Below, piece by piece: positions 24,771-33,482 of a stretch of 43,255 bases of DNA. The notes beneath the pieces are model-generated. The model worked only from the letters and a program-made list of their open reading frames with translations, was not told where the DNA came from and made no database searches. Position 1 is the first letter of the stretch. Each line of letters begins with the position of its first letter. The position numbers were made by a program, and so were the translations under genes. This DNA comes from Burkholderia sp. 4M9327F10 (GTDB lineage: Bacteria > Pseudomonadota > Gammaproteobacteria > Burkholderiales > Burkholderiaceae), in assembly GCF_005503145.1 (NCBI RefSeq), contig NZ_SCNV01000066.1, positions 1 through 43,255 on the forward strand. Reading direction: 5' to 3'.

Positions 24771-27700
24771 TTACCAGGAATACCCCACCCCGGCGTTGAC
24801 CAGCACGTGAGCACCGTCCGTTGCGCTGGCTCCCACCTTGATGATGGTGTTTTGCGTGATCCGCGCGCTGGCGCCGATGGCGATAGCACTGTATCCCGCA
24901 TAATTCCCCACCCCGGCGGCAATCTGGAAGGTCTTGCCCTGTTCGACCTGGGGCAGACCGGCCAGCGCGCCGGCCATGGCCACGCCCGAATACGCCGCGC
25001 GCGCCACGTCGTTGATATTCTGCTGAACCCCCTCGAGTTGCGCAACGTTTACCGCATCGGTCGGGTTCACGCCGGGCGCCACGTTGGTAATGGTCCGCTC
25101 GTTACCCGGCGAGCCGACCGACACCGAATTCGCTTCGCTTGCCACCGAGCCGGAGCCGATCGCCACCGAATTCGACCCGGACGCGGTTGCGTTGGCGCCC
25201 ACCGCCGACGAGCCGGAACCGGTCGCCTGCGAGCCGGAACCGACCGCGACCGTGTTGTTCGAACTCGCGGTCGAGTTGCCGCCGATCGCCACCGATTCGG
25301 TGCCGCTCGCGCTCGCCGCGCCGCCGGTGGTGTTCACCGCGACGTACTTCGAGTTGCTCGAAGCGTTGTTGGTCGTGGTTTGCGACAGTTGGGTCAGCTG
25401 ACTGGTCGTTTGCGACAGTTGCGTTTCGAGTGCATACAACTGGCTGCCGTTGACCGCATCCGTGCTGTTCGCGGTGATCGCCCCGGCGGCGACGTTGGTC
25501 AACGCCACAGCGGAAGAGGCACCGACGCCGCCGAGCGTCACGCTCGTATGTGCGGCGCTGTCGTACAGCACGGCGTCGCTTGCAACCGAAGCCACGGCTT
25601 GCAACTGGCTGACGTTTACCGCATCCGTGGGTGCGGTGCCGGCCGCGACGCCGGTCAACTGGCGCGCGCCTGCCGTGCCGGTGAAGTCGACGCTGGTGCC
25701 GCCCGTGTTGGCGCCCACCGTGATCGCACCGTTGCCCGGCGCGCCGCCGACCTGTTGCACCAGACCCACAGTGCCGTTGGCGATGCCCGTCGACAACGCA
25801 GTAACGTTGCTGGTGGCCGTGTTCAGACCGGTGGACAGCGAGGCGACGTTGCTATTGGTCGTGCTCAGGCCCGTCGACAGCGACGCCACGTTGCTGTTGG
25901 TCGTCGTGAGGCCGGTGGACAGCGAGGAGACGTTGCTGTTGGTCGTGCTCAGGCCCGTCGACAACGACGCCACGTTGCTATTGGTCGTGGTGAGACCGGT
26001 CGAGAGCGACGCCACGCCGCTTTGCGCGGTGCTGACACCGGTCGACAGCGAACTGATGCTGCTCGAGGTCGTCGTGGACAGCGAAGTCAACTGGCCGAAG
26101 TTGACCGCATCGGTCGGGTTCACCCCGGCAGCGACGTTGGTCAGCGTCACCGGCGTGGTCGAGCCGACGCCACCGAGCGTCACCTTCGTGTGGGTCGAGT
26201 CGTCGTACTGGACCGAATTGGCCAGGCCCGTCGACAGTGAGGCCACGTTGCTGTTGGTCGTGCTCAGGCCGGTGGAGAGCGAGGTGATGCCGGTCGAGGT
26301 CGAGGTCGAGAGCGACGCTACGCTGCTGTTAGTGGTGCTCAGGCCCGTGGACAGCGAGTTCACGCCGCTTTGGGCTGTGCTGATGCCGGTCGAGGTTGAG
26401 GTCGACAGCGACGCCACGCTACTGTTCGTCGTGCTGATGCCAGTGGACAGCGAGCTGAGGCCGGTCGACGTCGAGGTAGACAGGCTCGCCACCGTGCTGT
26501 TGGTGGTGCTGAGGCCGGTTGAAGTCGAGGTCGAGAGCGAAGCCACGCTGCTGTTGGTCGTGCTCAGGCCCGTTGACAGCGAGTTCACACCACTTTGGGC
26601 TGTGCTGATGCCCGTCGAGGTTGAGGTCGACAGCGACGCCAGGCCGCTATTGGTCGTGCTCAGACCGGTAGACAGCGAGCTGAGACCGGTCGAAGTCGAG
26701 GTGGACAGGCTCGCCACTGCACTGTTGGTGGTGCTGAGGCCGGTCGAGGTCGAGGTCGACAACGAGGCCACGCTGCTGTTGGTCGTGCTCAAGCCTGTGG
26801 ACAGCGAGTTCACGCCGCTTTGGGCCGTGCTGATGCCTGTCGAGGTCGACGTCGACAGCGACGCTACGCTGCTGTTGGTCGTGCTCAGCCCCGTGGACAG
26901 CGAGTTCACGCCGCTTTGGGCCGTGCTGATGCCCGTCGACGTTGAGGTGGACAGCGACGCCAGGCCACTGTTGGTCGTGCTCAGTCCAGTGGACAGCGAA
27001 CTGAGACCGGTCGAAGTCGAGGTGGACAGGCTCGCCACTGCACTGTTTGTGGTGCTGAGGCCGGTGGAGGTCGAGGTCGACAAGGACGCCACGCTGCTAT
27101 TGGTTGTGCTCAGGCCCGTTGACAGCGAGTTCACACCGCTTTGCGCCGTGCTGATGCCGGTCGAGGTTGAAGTCGACAGTGACGCCACGCTGCTGTTCGT
27201 CGTGCTCAAGCCCGTTGACAGCGAGTTCACACCGCTTTGCGCTGTACTGATGCCGGTCGACGTTGAGGTCGACAGCGACGCCACGCTGCTGTTGGTCGTG
27301 CTCAGGCCAGTGGACAGCGAATTCACGCCGCTCTGTGCTGTGCTGATGCCTGTCGACGTTGAGGTCGAGAGCGAAGCCACGCTGCTGTTGGTCGTGCTCA
27401 GCCCCGTTGACAGCGAATTCACGCCGCTCTGTGCCGTGCTGATGCCTGTCGAGGTTGAGGTCGACAGCGACGCCACGCTGCTGTTCGTCGTGCTCAAGCC
27501 AGTGGACAGTGAGTTCACGCCGCTTTGAGCTGTGCTGATGCCTGTCGACGTTGAGGTCGAGAGCGAAGCTACGCTGCTGTTGGTCGTGCTCAGCCCCGTT
27601 GACAGCGAATTCACGCCGCTCTGTGCCGTGCTGATGCCTGTCGAGGTTGAGGTCGACAAGGAAGCCACATTGCTGTTCGTCGTGCTCAGGCCCGTCGACA

Positions 27701-30700
27701 GCGAAGCGACGCTGCTGCCTGCCGAGCTCAGACTCGTCGAGAGCGACGCCACGCCGCTCTGCGCGGTGCTCACGCCGGTCGACAACGAGCTGACGCTCGT
27801 CGAGGTCGAGGTGGACAGGCTGGTGATGCTCGAAACCGTCGTGCTTGCCACCGAGTACAACTGGCTGCCGTTGATGGCGTCGGTACTGCTGGCGCTCACG
27901 AGACCGGCAGCGACGTTCTGGATACGGCGCTCGGTGCCCGGCGCGCCTACGCTGACCACGCCCGCCGCAGAGCTGGCGCCCGCGTATGTGCCAAAGGTCT
28001 GGCCGCCAATCGTCGTGCTGCTGACCGTTCCCGTTCCACCGGTAGCGGTCGTCGCCGTACCGGCCGTCACCGCATTGGCGCCCAGCGCGACCGAGCCGGC
28101 CACGCTGGCGTTGGCGCCGTTGCCTACAGCGACGCTGCTTGCGCCGGATGCCGACGCGCTGGTTCCCGCGGCCAATGCGTCGACGCCGGTCGCGCCGTCA
28201 TTGTTGTAGTTGGCTTCCTGGGTGCCGTTGTCGTTCACGCTGTAGTAGTGCGTCTTCGCCGCCTGAATCCCCGTCGAGGTCGAAGTCGACAGCGAAGCCA
28301 GGCTGCTGTTGGTCGTGCTCAGGCCAGTCGAGAGCGAAGTCACGCCGCTTTGGGCTGTGCTGATGCCCGTGGAGGTCGAGGTCGACAACGAAGCAAGGCC
28401 GCTGTTGGTCGTGCTCAGGCCCGTGGACAGCGAGTTCACGCCGCTTTGGGCTGTGCTGATACCCGTCGAGGTCGAGCTCGACAGCGAAGCCACGTTGCTA
28501 TTGGTCGTGCTCAGGCCCGACGAAATAGATGCCACACTGCTGCCGGCGGTGCTCAGGCCCGTCGAGAGCGACGCGACATTGCTGTTGGTGGTGCTGAGGC
28601 CCGTCGACAACGAGGTCACGCCGCTTTGGGCCGTGCTGATACCCGTCGAGGTCGAGCTCGACAGCGAAGCCACGCTGCTGTTGGTCGTGCTCAGGCCGGT
28701 GGACAGCGACGCGACGCTGCTGCCTGTCGTGCTCAGACCCGTCGAGAGCGAAGCCACGCCGCTCTGCGCAGTGCTCACACCGGTCGACAGGGAACTGACG
28801 CTCGTCGACGTTGTGGTGGACAGGGAGGTCAGTTGGCCGTAGTTGACGGCATCGGTCGGGTTCACCCCGGCAGCGACGTTGGTCAACGTCACCGGCGTGG
28901 TCGAACCGACGCCACCCAGTGTCACTTTCGTGTGGGTCGAGTTGTCGTACTGGACCGAATTCGCCACACCCGTCGACAGCGAAGCCACGTTGCTGTTGGT
29001 CGTGCTCAGGCCGGTGGACAGCGAGGTGATGCCCGTCGAGGTTGAGGTCGACAGCGACGCTACGCTGCTGTTCGTGGTGCTCAGACCCGTGGACAGCGAG
29101 TTCACGCCGCTTTGGGCGGTGCTGATGCCCGTCGAGGTCGAGGTCGACAACGAGGCCACGCTGCTGTTGGTCGTGCTCAGCCCAGTGGACAGGGAGTTCA
29201 CGCCACTTTGCGCTGTGCTGATACCTGTCGAGGTGGAGGTCGACAACGAGGCCACGCTGCTGTTCGTCGTGCTAAGGCCGGTGGACAGCGAATTCACCCC
29301 GCTTTGCGCCGTGCTGATACCTGTCGAGGTCGAGGTCGACAAAGACGCCACGCTGCTGTTGGTCGTGCTCAGGCCTGTCGACAGGGAACTGACGCTCGTC
29401 GACGTCGTGGTGGACAGCGAAGCGACGCTGCTTTGCGCCGTGCTGATGCCCGTTGACGCCGAGGTTGAAAGCGAAGCCACATTGCTATTGGTCGTGCTCA
29501 GCCCAGTCGACAGCGAGTTCACGCCGCTTTGTGCCGTGCTGATGCCGCTCGAGGTCGAGGTCGACAACGAAGCCACGCTGCTGTTGGTCGTGCTCAGGCC
29601 GGTGGACAGCGAGTTCACCCCGCTTTGCGCCGTGCTGATGCCAGTCGAGGTCGAAGTCGACAGCGACGCCACGCTGCTGTTCGTCGTGCTCAGACCGGTG
29701 GACAGCGAGTTCACCCCGCTTTGCGCCGTGCTAATACCCGTCGAGGTCGAAGTCGACAGCGAGGCCACGCTGCTGTTCGTCGTGCTCAGACCGGTGGACA
29801 GCGAGTTCACCCCGCTTTGCGCCGTGCTAATACCCGTCGAGGTCGAAGTCGACAGCGAGCTCAGACCAGTGGACAGCGAACTCACCGAGGTGCCCACCGA
29901 GTTGAGCTGGCTTGCCACCGAATACAGTTGGCTGCCGTTCACGGCATCCGTGCTGGACGCCGTGATGCGGCCTGCCGCTACGTTCGTGATCTGCCGCTCC
30001 GCGCCCACTGCGCCGACGCTCACCACGCTCGTCGGGGTGGCTCCGGCGAAGCCGCTCAAGGTGGTCGAGCCGATCGTGGCGCTGCTGGTGGGATTCGCGG
30101 CAGCCGTCACCGAGCCGTAGCCCAGCGCTACATCGCCGGCGTTGTTGGCGACGGCCGTCGGCCCGATCGCCACACTGTTCGCGCCGAGCGCCTGCGAGTC
30201 CGCCAGTGTCGAATTGGCGTGGAAGTACTTGATGCCCTGGCTGTCAATGTTGCTCAGCGCCGACCCTACGTTATTGACGGTGCTGGTCGTGCCGTTAGCG
30301 TTGTACGTGGTGTACGAGGGAGCGGAAACTGCGCCGGTCGTGGCGTTATAGGTCGAGCCGCCGCCCAGCGCGGCCGCCGTGCTGGTGCCCAGCGCATTCA
30401 GATTGGTCTGGACCGTGCTCACACCGGTCGACAGGCTGGTGATGCCGCTGTTCGCCGTGGCGAGGCCGGTGGAAGTCGAGGTCGACAGGGAGGTCAGGCT
30501 GCTATTGGTGCTGGCAAGACCCGTCGACAGCGAACTGACAGAGCTGGTCGTACTGCTCAACCCGGTGGAGAGCGACGCCACGCTGCTGTTGGTGGTGCTC
30601 AGGCCTGTCGACAAGCTGGCGTCCCGGCTGACCGCCGTGCTCAAGCCGGTCGAGGTCGAGGTCGACAGCGCAGTGACGTTGCTGTTGGTGGTGCTCAGGC

Positions 30701-31790
30701 CCGTCGACAGCGATGCCACATTGCTGTTGGTGGTGCTCAACCCCGTCGACAGCGAAGCCACACCGCTTTGCGCCGTACTGATGCCCGTCGAAGCCGAGGT
30801 CGACAGCGCCGTCACACTGCTGTTCGTGCTGCTCAGGCCCGTCGACAGCGACGCCACATTGCTGTTGGTCGAGCTCAACCCCGTCGACAACGAAGCCACA
30901 CCGCTTTGCGCCGTGCTGATGCCAGTGGATGCGGAGGTCGACAGGCTCGAAATGCTGCTGGCCGTCGTGCTCATACCCGTGCTCAACTGTGAGACCGTGA
31001 CCGCATCTTGCGGTGCCGAGCCGTCGGCAACGTTGGTGATCCGCCGCAACGCGGTCGAAGTGCCTACCGACACTTCGGACAGCGGCGCAGCCGTACCCGT
31101 CAAATAGCCCGTGCCAGTCGGGGCCGCAGCACCGGTCGTGCTGCCAGCGCCAATCGCGACGCTGTTCGCATACTTCGCCACCGAGTTGGCACCTATGGCA
31201 ACCGACGAAGTACCAGTTGATGTCGCATTGAGACCTATCGCAGCAGAATTGCCTCCGGATGCGGTAGCCTGGGTGCCGATTGCCGATGCGTTGGTACCCG
31301 ATGCAATTGCCTGGGTACCGACCGCGGACGCGGTCGCGCCTGAGGCGTTCGCCTGAGATCCGATCGCGCTCGCGTAAGACCCTGACGCCTGGGACTGGCT
31401 ACCGATCGCCGACGAGGTGTACCCAGCCGAGCCGGCCCCGTTACCGATGGCGGTGGCATTGTATCCGCTGGACACCGCCTGGTTGCCGATCGCTGTCGCG
31501 AAGCCGGAGGAAGCGCTTGCCGTTGCCAGATTCCCGATCGCGGTTGACCCGGCGCCGGTGGCATTTGCGTTCGAGCCGATAGCGATCGCACCCGTTCCCG
31601 ACGCGGCTCCCCCGCCAGCCGAATACTGTGCGTTCGCGATATTGCCAACCGCCACGGTAGCCAGAGCGGCCATGGTCAGCAACTTCACCGCTCGGGACTT
31701 GCTCGGTTTGCCGCGCGCGGACGAGATTTCCGATGCAGCTACCCACGCACCGAGGGCCTCATTCCAAATGGTTCTGTACGACTTATTCAT
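24771..31790 (-). CDS. trimeric autotransporter adhesin (YadA-like, type Vc)
   Basis: A 2339-residue surface adhesin. N-terminus: extended signal peptide (MNKSYRTIWNEALGAWVAAS) with cleavage likely after NANA-type ANA at residue 54. A YadA-like head of AIG repeats (about 66-205) and a neck follow. Three stalk regions rich in Ser, Thr, Gly and Asn are separated by two further head/neck modules (near 29925-30270 and 27850-28260) and several VTLGGVGSTTPVTLTNVAAG connectors. A terminal head and the membrane anchor ending GAHVLVNAGVGYSW form the C-terminal beta-barrel pore. The stalk unit is 32 residues. It should trimerise and mediate attachment. GAGAGGG precedes the ATG. Glycosyltransferase-like genes follow immediately. 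Confidence 0.96.
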   Translation of the reverse strand: MNKSYRTIWNEALGAWVAASEISSARGKPSKSRAVKLLTMAALATVAVGNIANAQYSAGGGAASGTGAIAIGSNANATGAGSTAIGNLATASASSGFATAIGNQAVSSGYNATAIGNGAGSAGYTSSAIGSQSQASGSYASAIGSQANASGATASAVGTQAIASGTNASAIGTQATASGGNSAAIGLNATSTGTSSVAIGANSVAKYANSVAIGAGSTTGAAAPTGTGYLTGTAAPLSEVSVGTSTALRRITNVADGSAPQDAVTVSQLSTGMSTTASSISSLSTSASTGISTAQSGVASLSTGLSSTNSNVASLSTGLSSTNSSVTALSTSASTGISTAQSGVASLSTGLSTTNSNVASLSTGLSTTNSNVTALSTSTSTGLSTAVSRDASLSTGLSTTNSSVASLSTGLSSTTSSVSSLSTGLASTNSSLTSLSTSTSTGLATANSGITSLSTGVSTVQTNLNALGTSTAAALGGGSTYNATTGAVSAPSYTTYNANGTTSTVNNVGSALSNIDSQGIKYFHANSTLADSQALGANSVAIGPTAVANNAGDVALGYGSVTAAANPTSSATIGSTTLSGFAGATPTSVVSVGAVGAERQITNVAAGRITASSTDAVNGSQLYSVASQLNSVGTSVSSLSTGLSSLSTSTSTGISTAQSGVNSLSTGLSTTNSSVASLSTSTSTGISTAQSGVNSLSTGLSTTNSSVASLSTSTSTGISTAQSGVNSLSTGLSTTNSSVASLSTSTSSGISTAQSGVNSLSTGLSTTNSNVASLSTSASTGISTAQSSVASLSTTTSTSVSSLSTGLSTTNSSVASLSTSTSTGISTAQSGVNSLSTGLSTTNSSVASLSTSTSTGISTAQSGVNSLSTGLSTTNSSVASLSTSTSTGISTAQSGVNSLSTGLSTTNSSVASLSTSTSTGITSLSTGLSTTNSNVASLSTGVANSVQYDNSTHTKVTLGGVGSTTPVTLTNVAAGVNPTDAVNYGQLTSLSTTTSTSVSSLSTGVSTAQSGVASLSTGLSTTGSSVASLSTGLSTTNSSVASLSSSTSTGISTAQSGVTSLSTGLSTTNSNVASLSTGLSTAGSSVASISSGLSTTNSNVASLSSSTSTGISTAQSGVNSLSTGLSTTNSGLASLSTSTSTGISTAQSGVTSLSTGLSTTNSSLASLSTSTSTGIQAAKTHYYSVNDNGTQEANYNNDGATGVDALAAGTSASASGASSVAVGNGANASVAGSVALGANAVTAGTATTATGGTGTVSSTTIGGQTFGTYAGASSAAGVVSVGAPGTERRIQNVAAGLVSASSTDAINGSQLYSVASTTVSSITSLSTSTSTSVSSLSTGVSTAQSGVASLSTSLSSAGSSVASLSTGLSTTNSNVASLSTSTSTGISTAQSGVNSLSTGLSTTNSSVASLSTSTSTGISTAQSGVNSLSTGLSTTNSSVASLSTSTSTGISTAQSGVNSLSTGLSTTNSSVASLSTSTSTGISTAQSGVNSLSTGLSTTNSSVASLSTSTSTGISTAQSGVNSLSTGLSTTNSSVASLSTSTSTGISTAQSGVNSLSTGLSTTNSSVASLSTSTSTGLSTTNSAVASLSTSTSTGLSSLSTGLSTTNSGLASLSTSTSTGISTAQSGVNSLSTGLSTTNSSVASLSTSTSTGISTAQSGVNSLSTGLSTTNSSVASLSTSTSTGLSTTNSAVASLSTSTSTGLSSLSTGLSTTNSGLASLSTSTSTGISTAQSGVNSLSTGLSTTNSSVASLSTSTSTGLSTTNSTVASLSTSTSTGLSSLSTGISTTNSSVASLSTSTSTGISTAQSGVNSLSTGLSTTNSSVASLSTSTSTGITSLSTGLSTTNSNVASLSTGLANSVQYDDSTHTKVTLGGVGSTTPVTLTNVAAGVNPTDAVNFGQLTSLSTTTSSSISSLSTGVSTAQSGVASLSTGLTTTNSNVASLSTGLSTTNSNVSSLSTGLTTTNSNVASLSTGLSTTNSNVASLSTGLNTATSNVTALSTGIANGTVGLVQQVGGAPGNGAITVGANTGGTSVDFTGTAGARQLTGVAAGTAPTDAVNVSQLQAVASVASDAVLYDSAAHTSVTLGGVGASSAVALTNVAAGAITANSTDAVNGSQLYALETQLSQTTSQLTQLSQTTTNNASSNSKYVAVNTTGGAASASGTESVAIGGNSTASSNNTVAVGSGSQATGSGSSAVGANATASGSNSVAIGSGSVASEANSVSVGSPGNERTITNVAPGVNPTDAVNVAQLEGVQQNINDVARAAYSGVAMAGALAGLPQVEQGKTFQIAAGVGNYAGYSAIAIGASARITQNTIIKVGASATDGAHVLVNAGVGYSW
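26230..27700 (-). repeat. 96-bp tandem repeats encoding adhesin stalk (distal block)
   Basis: Near-identical units with a 96-bp period (for example GCGAGTTCAC at 27125 and 27221) encode the 32-residue stalk repeat containing STAQSGVNSLSTGLSTTNS. Synonymous differences between copies show that they have diverged, but identity is high enough for recombination. The complementary strand is also largely open through the block, a consequence of codon bias. Confidence 0.9.
28970..29870 (-). repeat. tandem repeats encoding adhesin stalk (proximal block)
   Basis: The same 32-residue stalk unit occurs here in several copies between two VTLGGVGSTTPVTL connector modules. Together with the distal block there are roughly 18 copies of the STAQSGVNSL core in the whole adhesin. 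Edges are approximate. Confidence 0.85.
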
Positions 31791-32562
31791 TTTTGCAAAG
31801 CCCTCTCAGGTAACGCGCGACACTAACCGACTCACCGGCATTGAACAGACAAATCCATCCGGCTTTCTAAAACCGAAATCCCGACGCGCATGAAATTTGG
31901 GATGGACGGATTTTATGGGTTTCGCTTTTTCCAAATTGACAAGCAATGCAAATTGCCGAAGCCGGTTTTGTTAAATATTGTCAATATCGATGATTCGAGC
32001 CAAAATCCCCGCTCGAAAAAATGAAGTGATCACTGAAACGCAGTAAATCGCCGATGGCCTGATATCGCCGCTTCAGGAGCGGGGAAGCGCCAGCCGTGAG
32101 GCTGCTAAAACGTGCCTGGCTAGAGGCGCTTATCACACGAGAGTAGTGTTACCAGGATGCCTGCCGGCAGTCGCCGCAGCCGCCCAGTTTCATACGAACG
32201 TTTTCTTCAGGCGATTTTATAATTATCAGATTTATACTCAACACCCACATTATCCAGCATCCCACCCGCCTCTTTAATCGATATGCATCTTTCTTAACAC
32301 TATTACATCGATGCTCAATCCGTTTAAATCAGACAAATACCGACCCGACAGCTCCCCTTCCTTAAAGATCATCGAATTTAACAATATTTAAACTTTTCCA
32401 GCATTAACCTGTTAATTCTTGACAGTCTTTCCCGGCAAGCACCTTTATGCTTGGGCGCATTACAGCGTGGCAGCCGGCAAGACGATTACCCGGCTTGAAA
32501 ACGCCGACGAGGTGACCAGAGGCTGGCCAGGGCCGGCCGCCCATATTTCAAAGGAGCGCGCA
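31791..32562. other. AT-rich divergent intergenic region between adhesin and EAL genes
   Basis: 772 bp without a gene. From about 31900 to 32440 the sequence is visibly A/T-rich compared with all other parts of the window. It contains the adhesin leader, a 13-bp palindrome at 31975-31987, and TTGACA at 32419-32424 ahead of the EAL gene, with no ideally spaced -10. I find no convincing small gene. Such spacers often bind H-NS-like silencers. Confidence 0.6.
31975..31987. promoter_or_regulatory. palindrome ATATTG-T-CAATAT upstream of adhesin
   Basis: A perfect 6-1-6 inverted repeat 185 bp upstream of the adhesin start, inside the AT-rich spacer. Overlapping ATTGTCAATATCGAT adds further symmetry. 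It may be a regulator site; the AT-rich context raises the chance of coincidence. Confidence 0.35.
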
Positions 32563-33399
32563 GTGGAACGCACCGCACATGCCGCGATACATCTGATCGA
32601 CCAGGACGCCCCCGAGCAGGTGGTGGAACCGTCGAGCCACGACGCAGAGCTTGCGCAACGGATTCGCAGCGGCCTGCGGGCTGGCGAGTTCAGCGTCGCC
32701 TATCAGCCGGTAGCGCACGCGCAGACCCTCACGCTGCTCAACGTCGAATGCCTGTTGCGCTGGCAGCATCCCCAGTACGGCCCGTTGCTGCCCGAATGCT
32801 TTGTGTCGGCCTTCGACGATCCTCAGACCGCCCGCGCGGCCAGCGAATTCATGCTCGAAGCGGTGTGCCTGCAACTGGGCGAGATGCGCCGGGCCGGCCT
32901 CGTTCTGCCGCCCGTCACCGTCAATATCCAGCCTGCGCAACTGCTCGACGAAACGCTGTGCGACACCATCCGCGATGCGACCCGGCGCAACGGCATCGAT
33001 CCGCTCCTGCTCGAACTGGAACTGGTCGCCACCGAAGATGCGGCGACGCTGCTGTCCACCCGCGAGTTCACGCGCTCGCTGCGGCAACTGGGGGTGCGGC
33101 TCGCACTCAACGATTTTGGTTCGGGATACTCACCGCTTTCGTTGCTGGGTAGTGCCCATATCGACACGGTCAAGCTGGCGCGCAGCTTCATGGCGCGGGT
33201 TCCCTTTGCGCCGCGTGACTGCGTCGTGATGACCGGTCTGCTCGACCTGCTCGAGAGGTTGAAGATGCGTGCGGTTGTGGAAGGCGTGGAGAGCGAGGCG
33301 CAACTGCGCTGGCTGCGACAGCGCCCGGAGGTCTATGTGCAGGGCTATCACGTCGCGCGGCCGCAAGCCCAGCTTGCGAACGCGCTCGCGCTCAATTGA
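32563..33399 (+). CDS. EAL-domain protein with substituted catalytic residues
   Basis: A 278-residue stand-alone EAL domain. The usual motifs are present in altered form: E62-C-L in NVECLLRWQHP (normally EAL), VNIQPAQL, N183-D-F in ALNDFGSGYSPLSLL (normally DDFGTG), K204-L-A in VKLARSF (normally KID), VVEGVES and VQGYHVARP. Loss of the first Asp of the DD pair and of the Asp after Lys removes metal ligands, so cyclic di-GMP hydrolysis is doubtful; the protein may only bind the nucleotide or a partner. AAAGGAG six bases before the GTG at 32563 fixes the start. No membrane segment or signal peptide. It is divergent from the adhesin and may influence its expression. Confidence 0.85.
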   Translation: MERTAHAAIHLIDQDAPEQVVEPSSHDAELAQRIRSGLRAGEFSVAYQPVAHAQTLTLLNVECLLRWQHPQYGPLLPECFVSAFDDPQTARAASEFMLEAVCLQLGEMRRAGLVLPPVTVNIQPAQLLDETLCDTIRDATRRNGIDPLLLELELVATEDAATLLSTREFTRSLRQLGVRLALNDFGSGYSPLSLLGSAHIDTVKLARSFMARVPFAPRDCVVMTGLLDLLERLKMRAVVEGVESEAQLRWLRQRPEVYVQGYHVARPQAQLANALALN

Positions 33400-33431
33400 G
33401 CGGCGAGATACCCCGCCGCTTCATCGGCTCA

Positions 33432-33480
33432 GGCGACTTAAGCAACTTAAGCAACTTAAGCGGCTCAAGCCGTTTAAGCC
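33432..33480. repeat. degenerate 9-bp tandem repeats between convergent genes
   Basis: Five consecutive 9-bp units of type GCAACTTAA (GCGACTTAA, GCAACTTAA twice, GCGGCTCAA, GCCGTTTAA) fill the gap between the convergent EAL and DUF3443 genes. The last units can pair (GGCTTAAAC with neighbouring GGCTTGAGCC), so a terminator role is possible. Confidence 0.6.
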
Positions 33481-33482
33481 GC

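Noticed and set aside
25450..30120. Very long plus-strand open frames (692 and 425 residues) opposite the adhesin
   Set aside because: They are repetitive mirror frames (VLRPVDSEFTPL type) produced by the stalk repeats and GC-rich codon bias; the minus frame has a full YadA domain plan.
24771..31790. Phage tail-fibre origin for the repetitive protein
   Set aside because: Extended signal peptide, YadA head repeats and the C-terminal anchor define a type Vc autotransporter; no phage genes are nearby.
32419..32562. Earlier TTG start for the EAL protein
   Set aside because: TTGACA looks like a promoter element and the GTG at 32563 has an AAAGGAG site; the added residues are not part of an EAL domain.
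33432..33480. CRISPR-like array
   Set aside because: Units are only 9 bp with no spacers; a simple degenerate tandem repeat.
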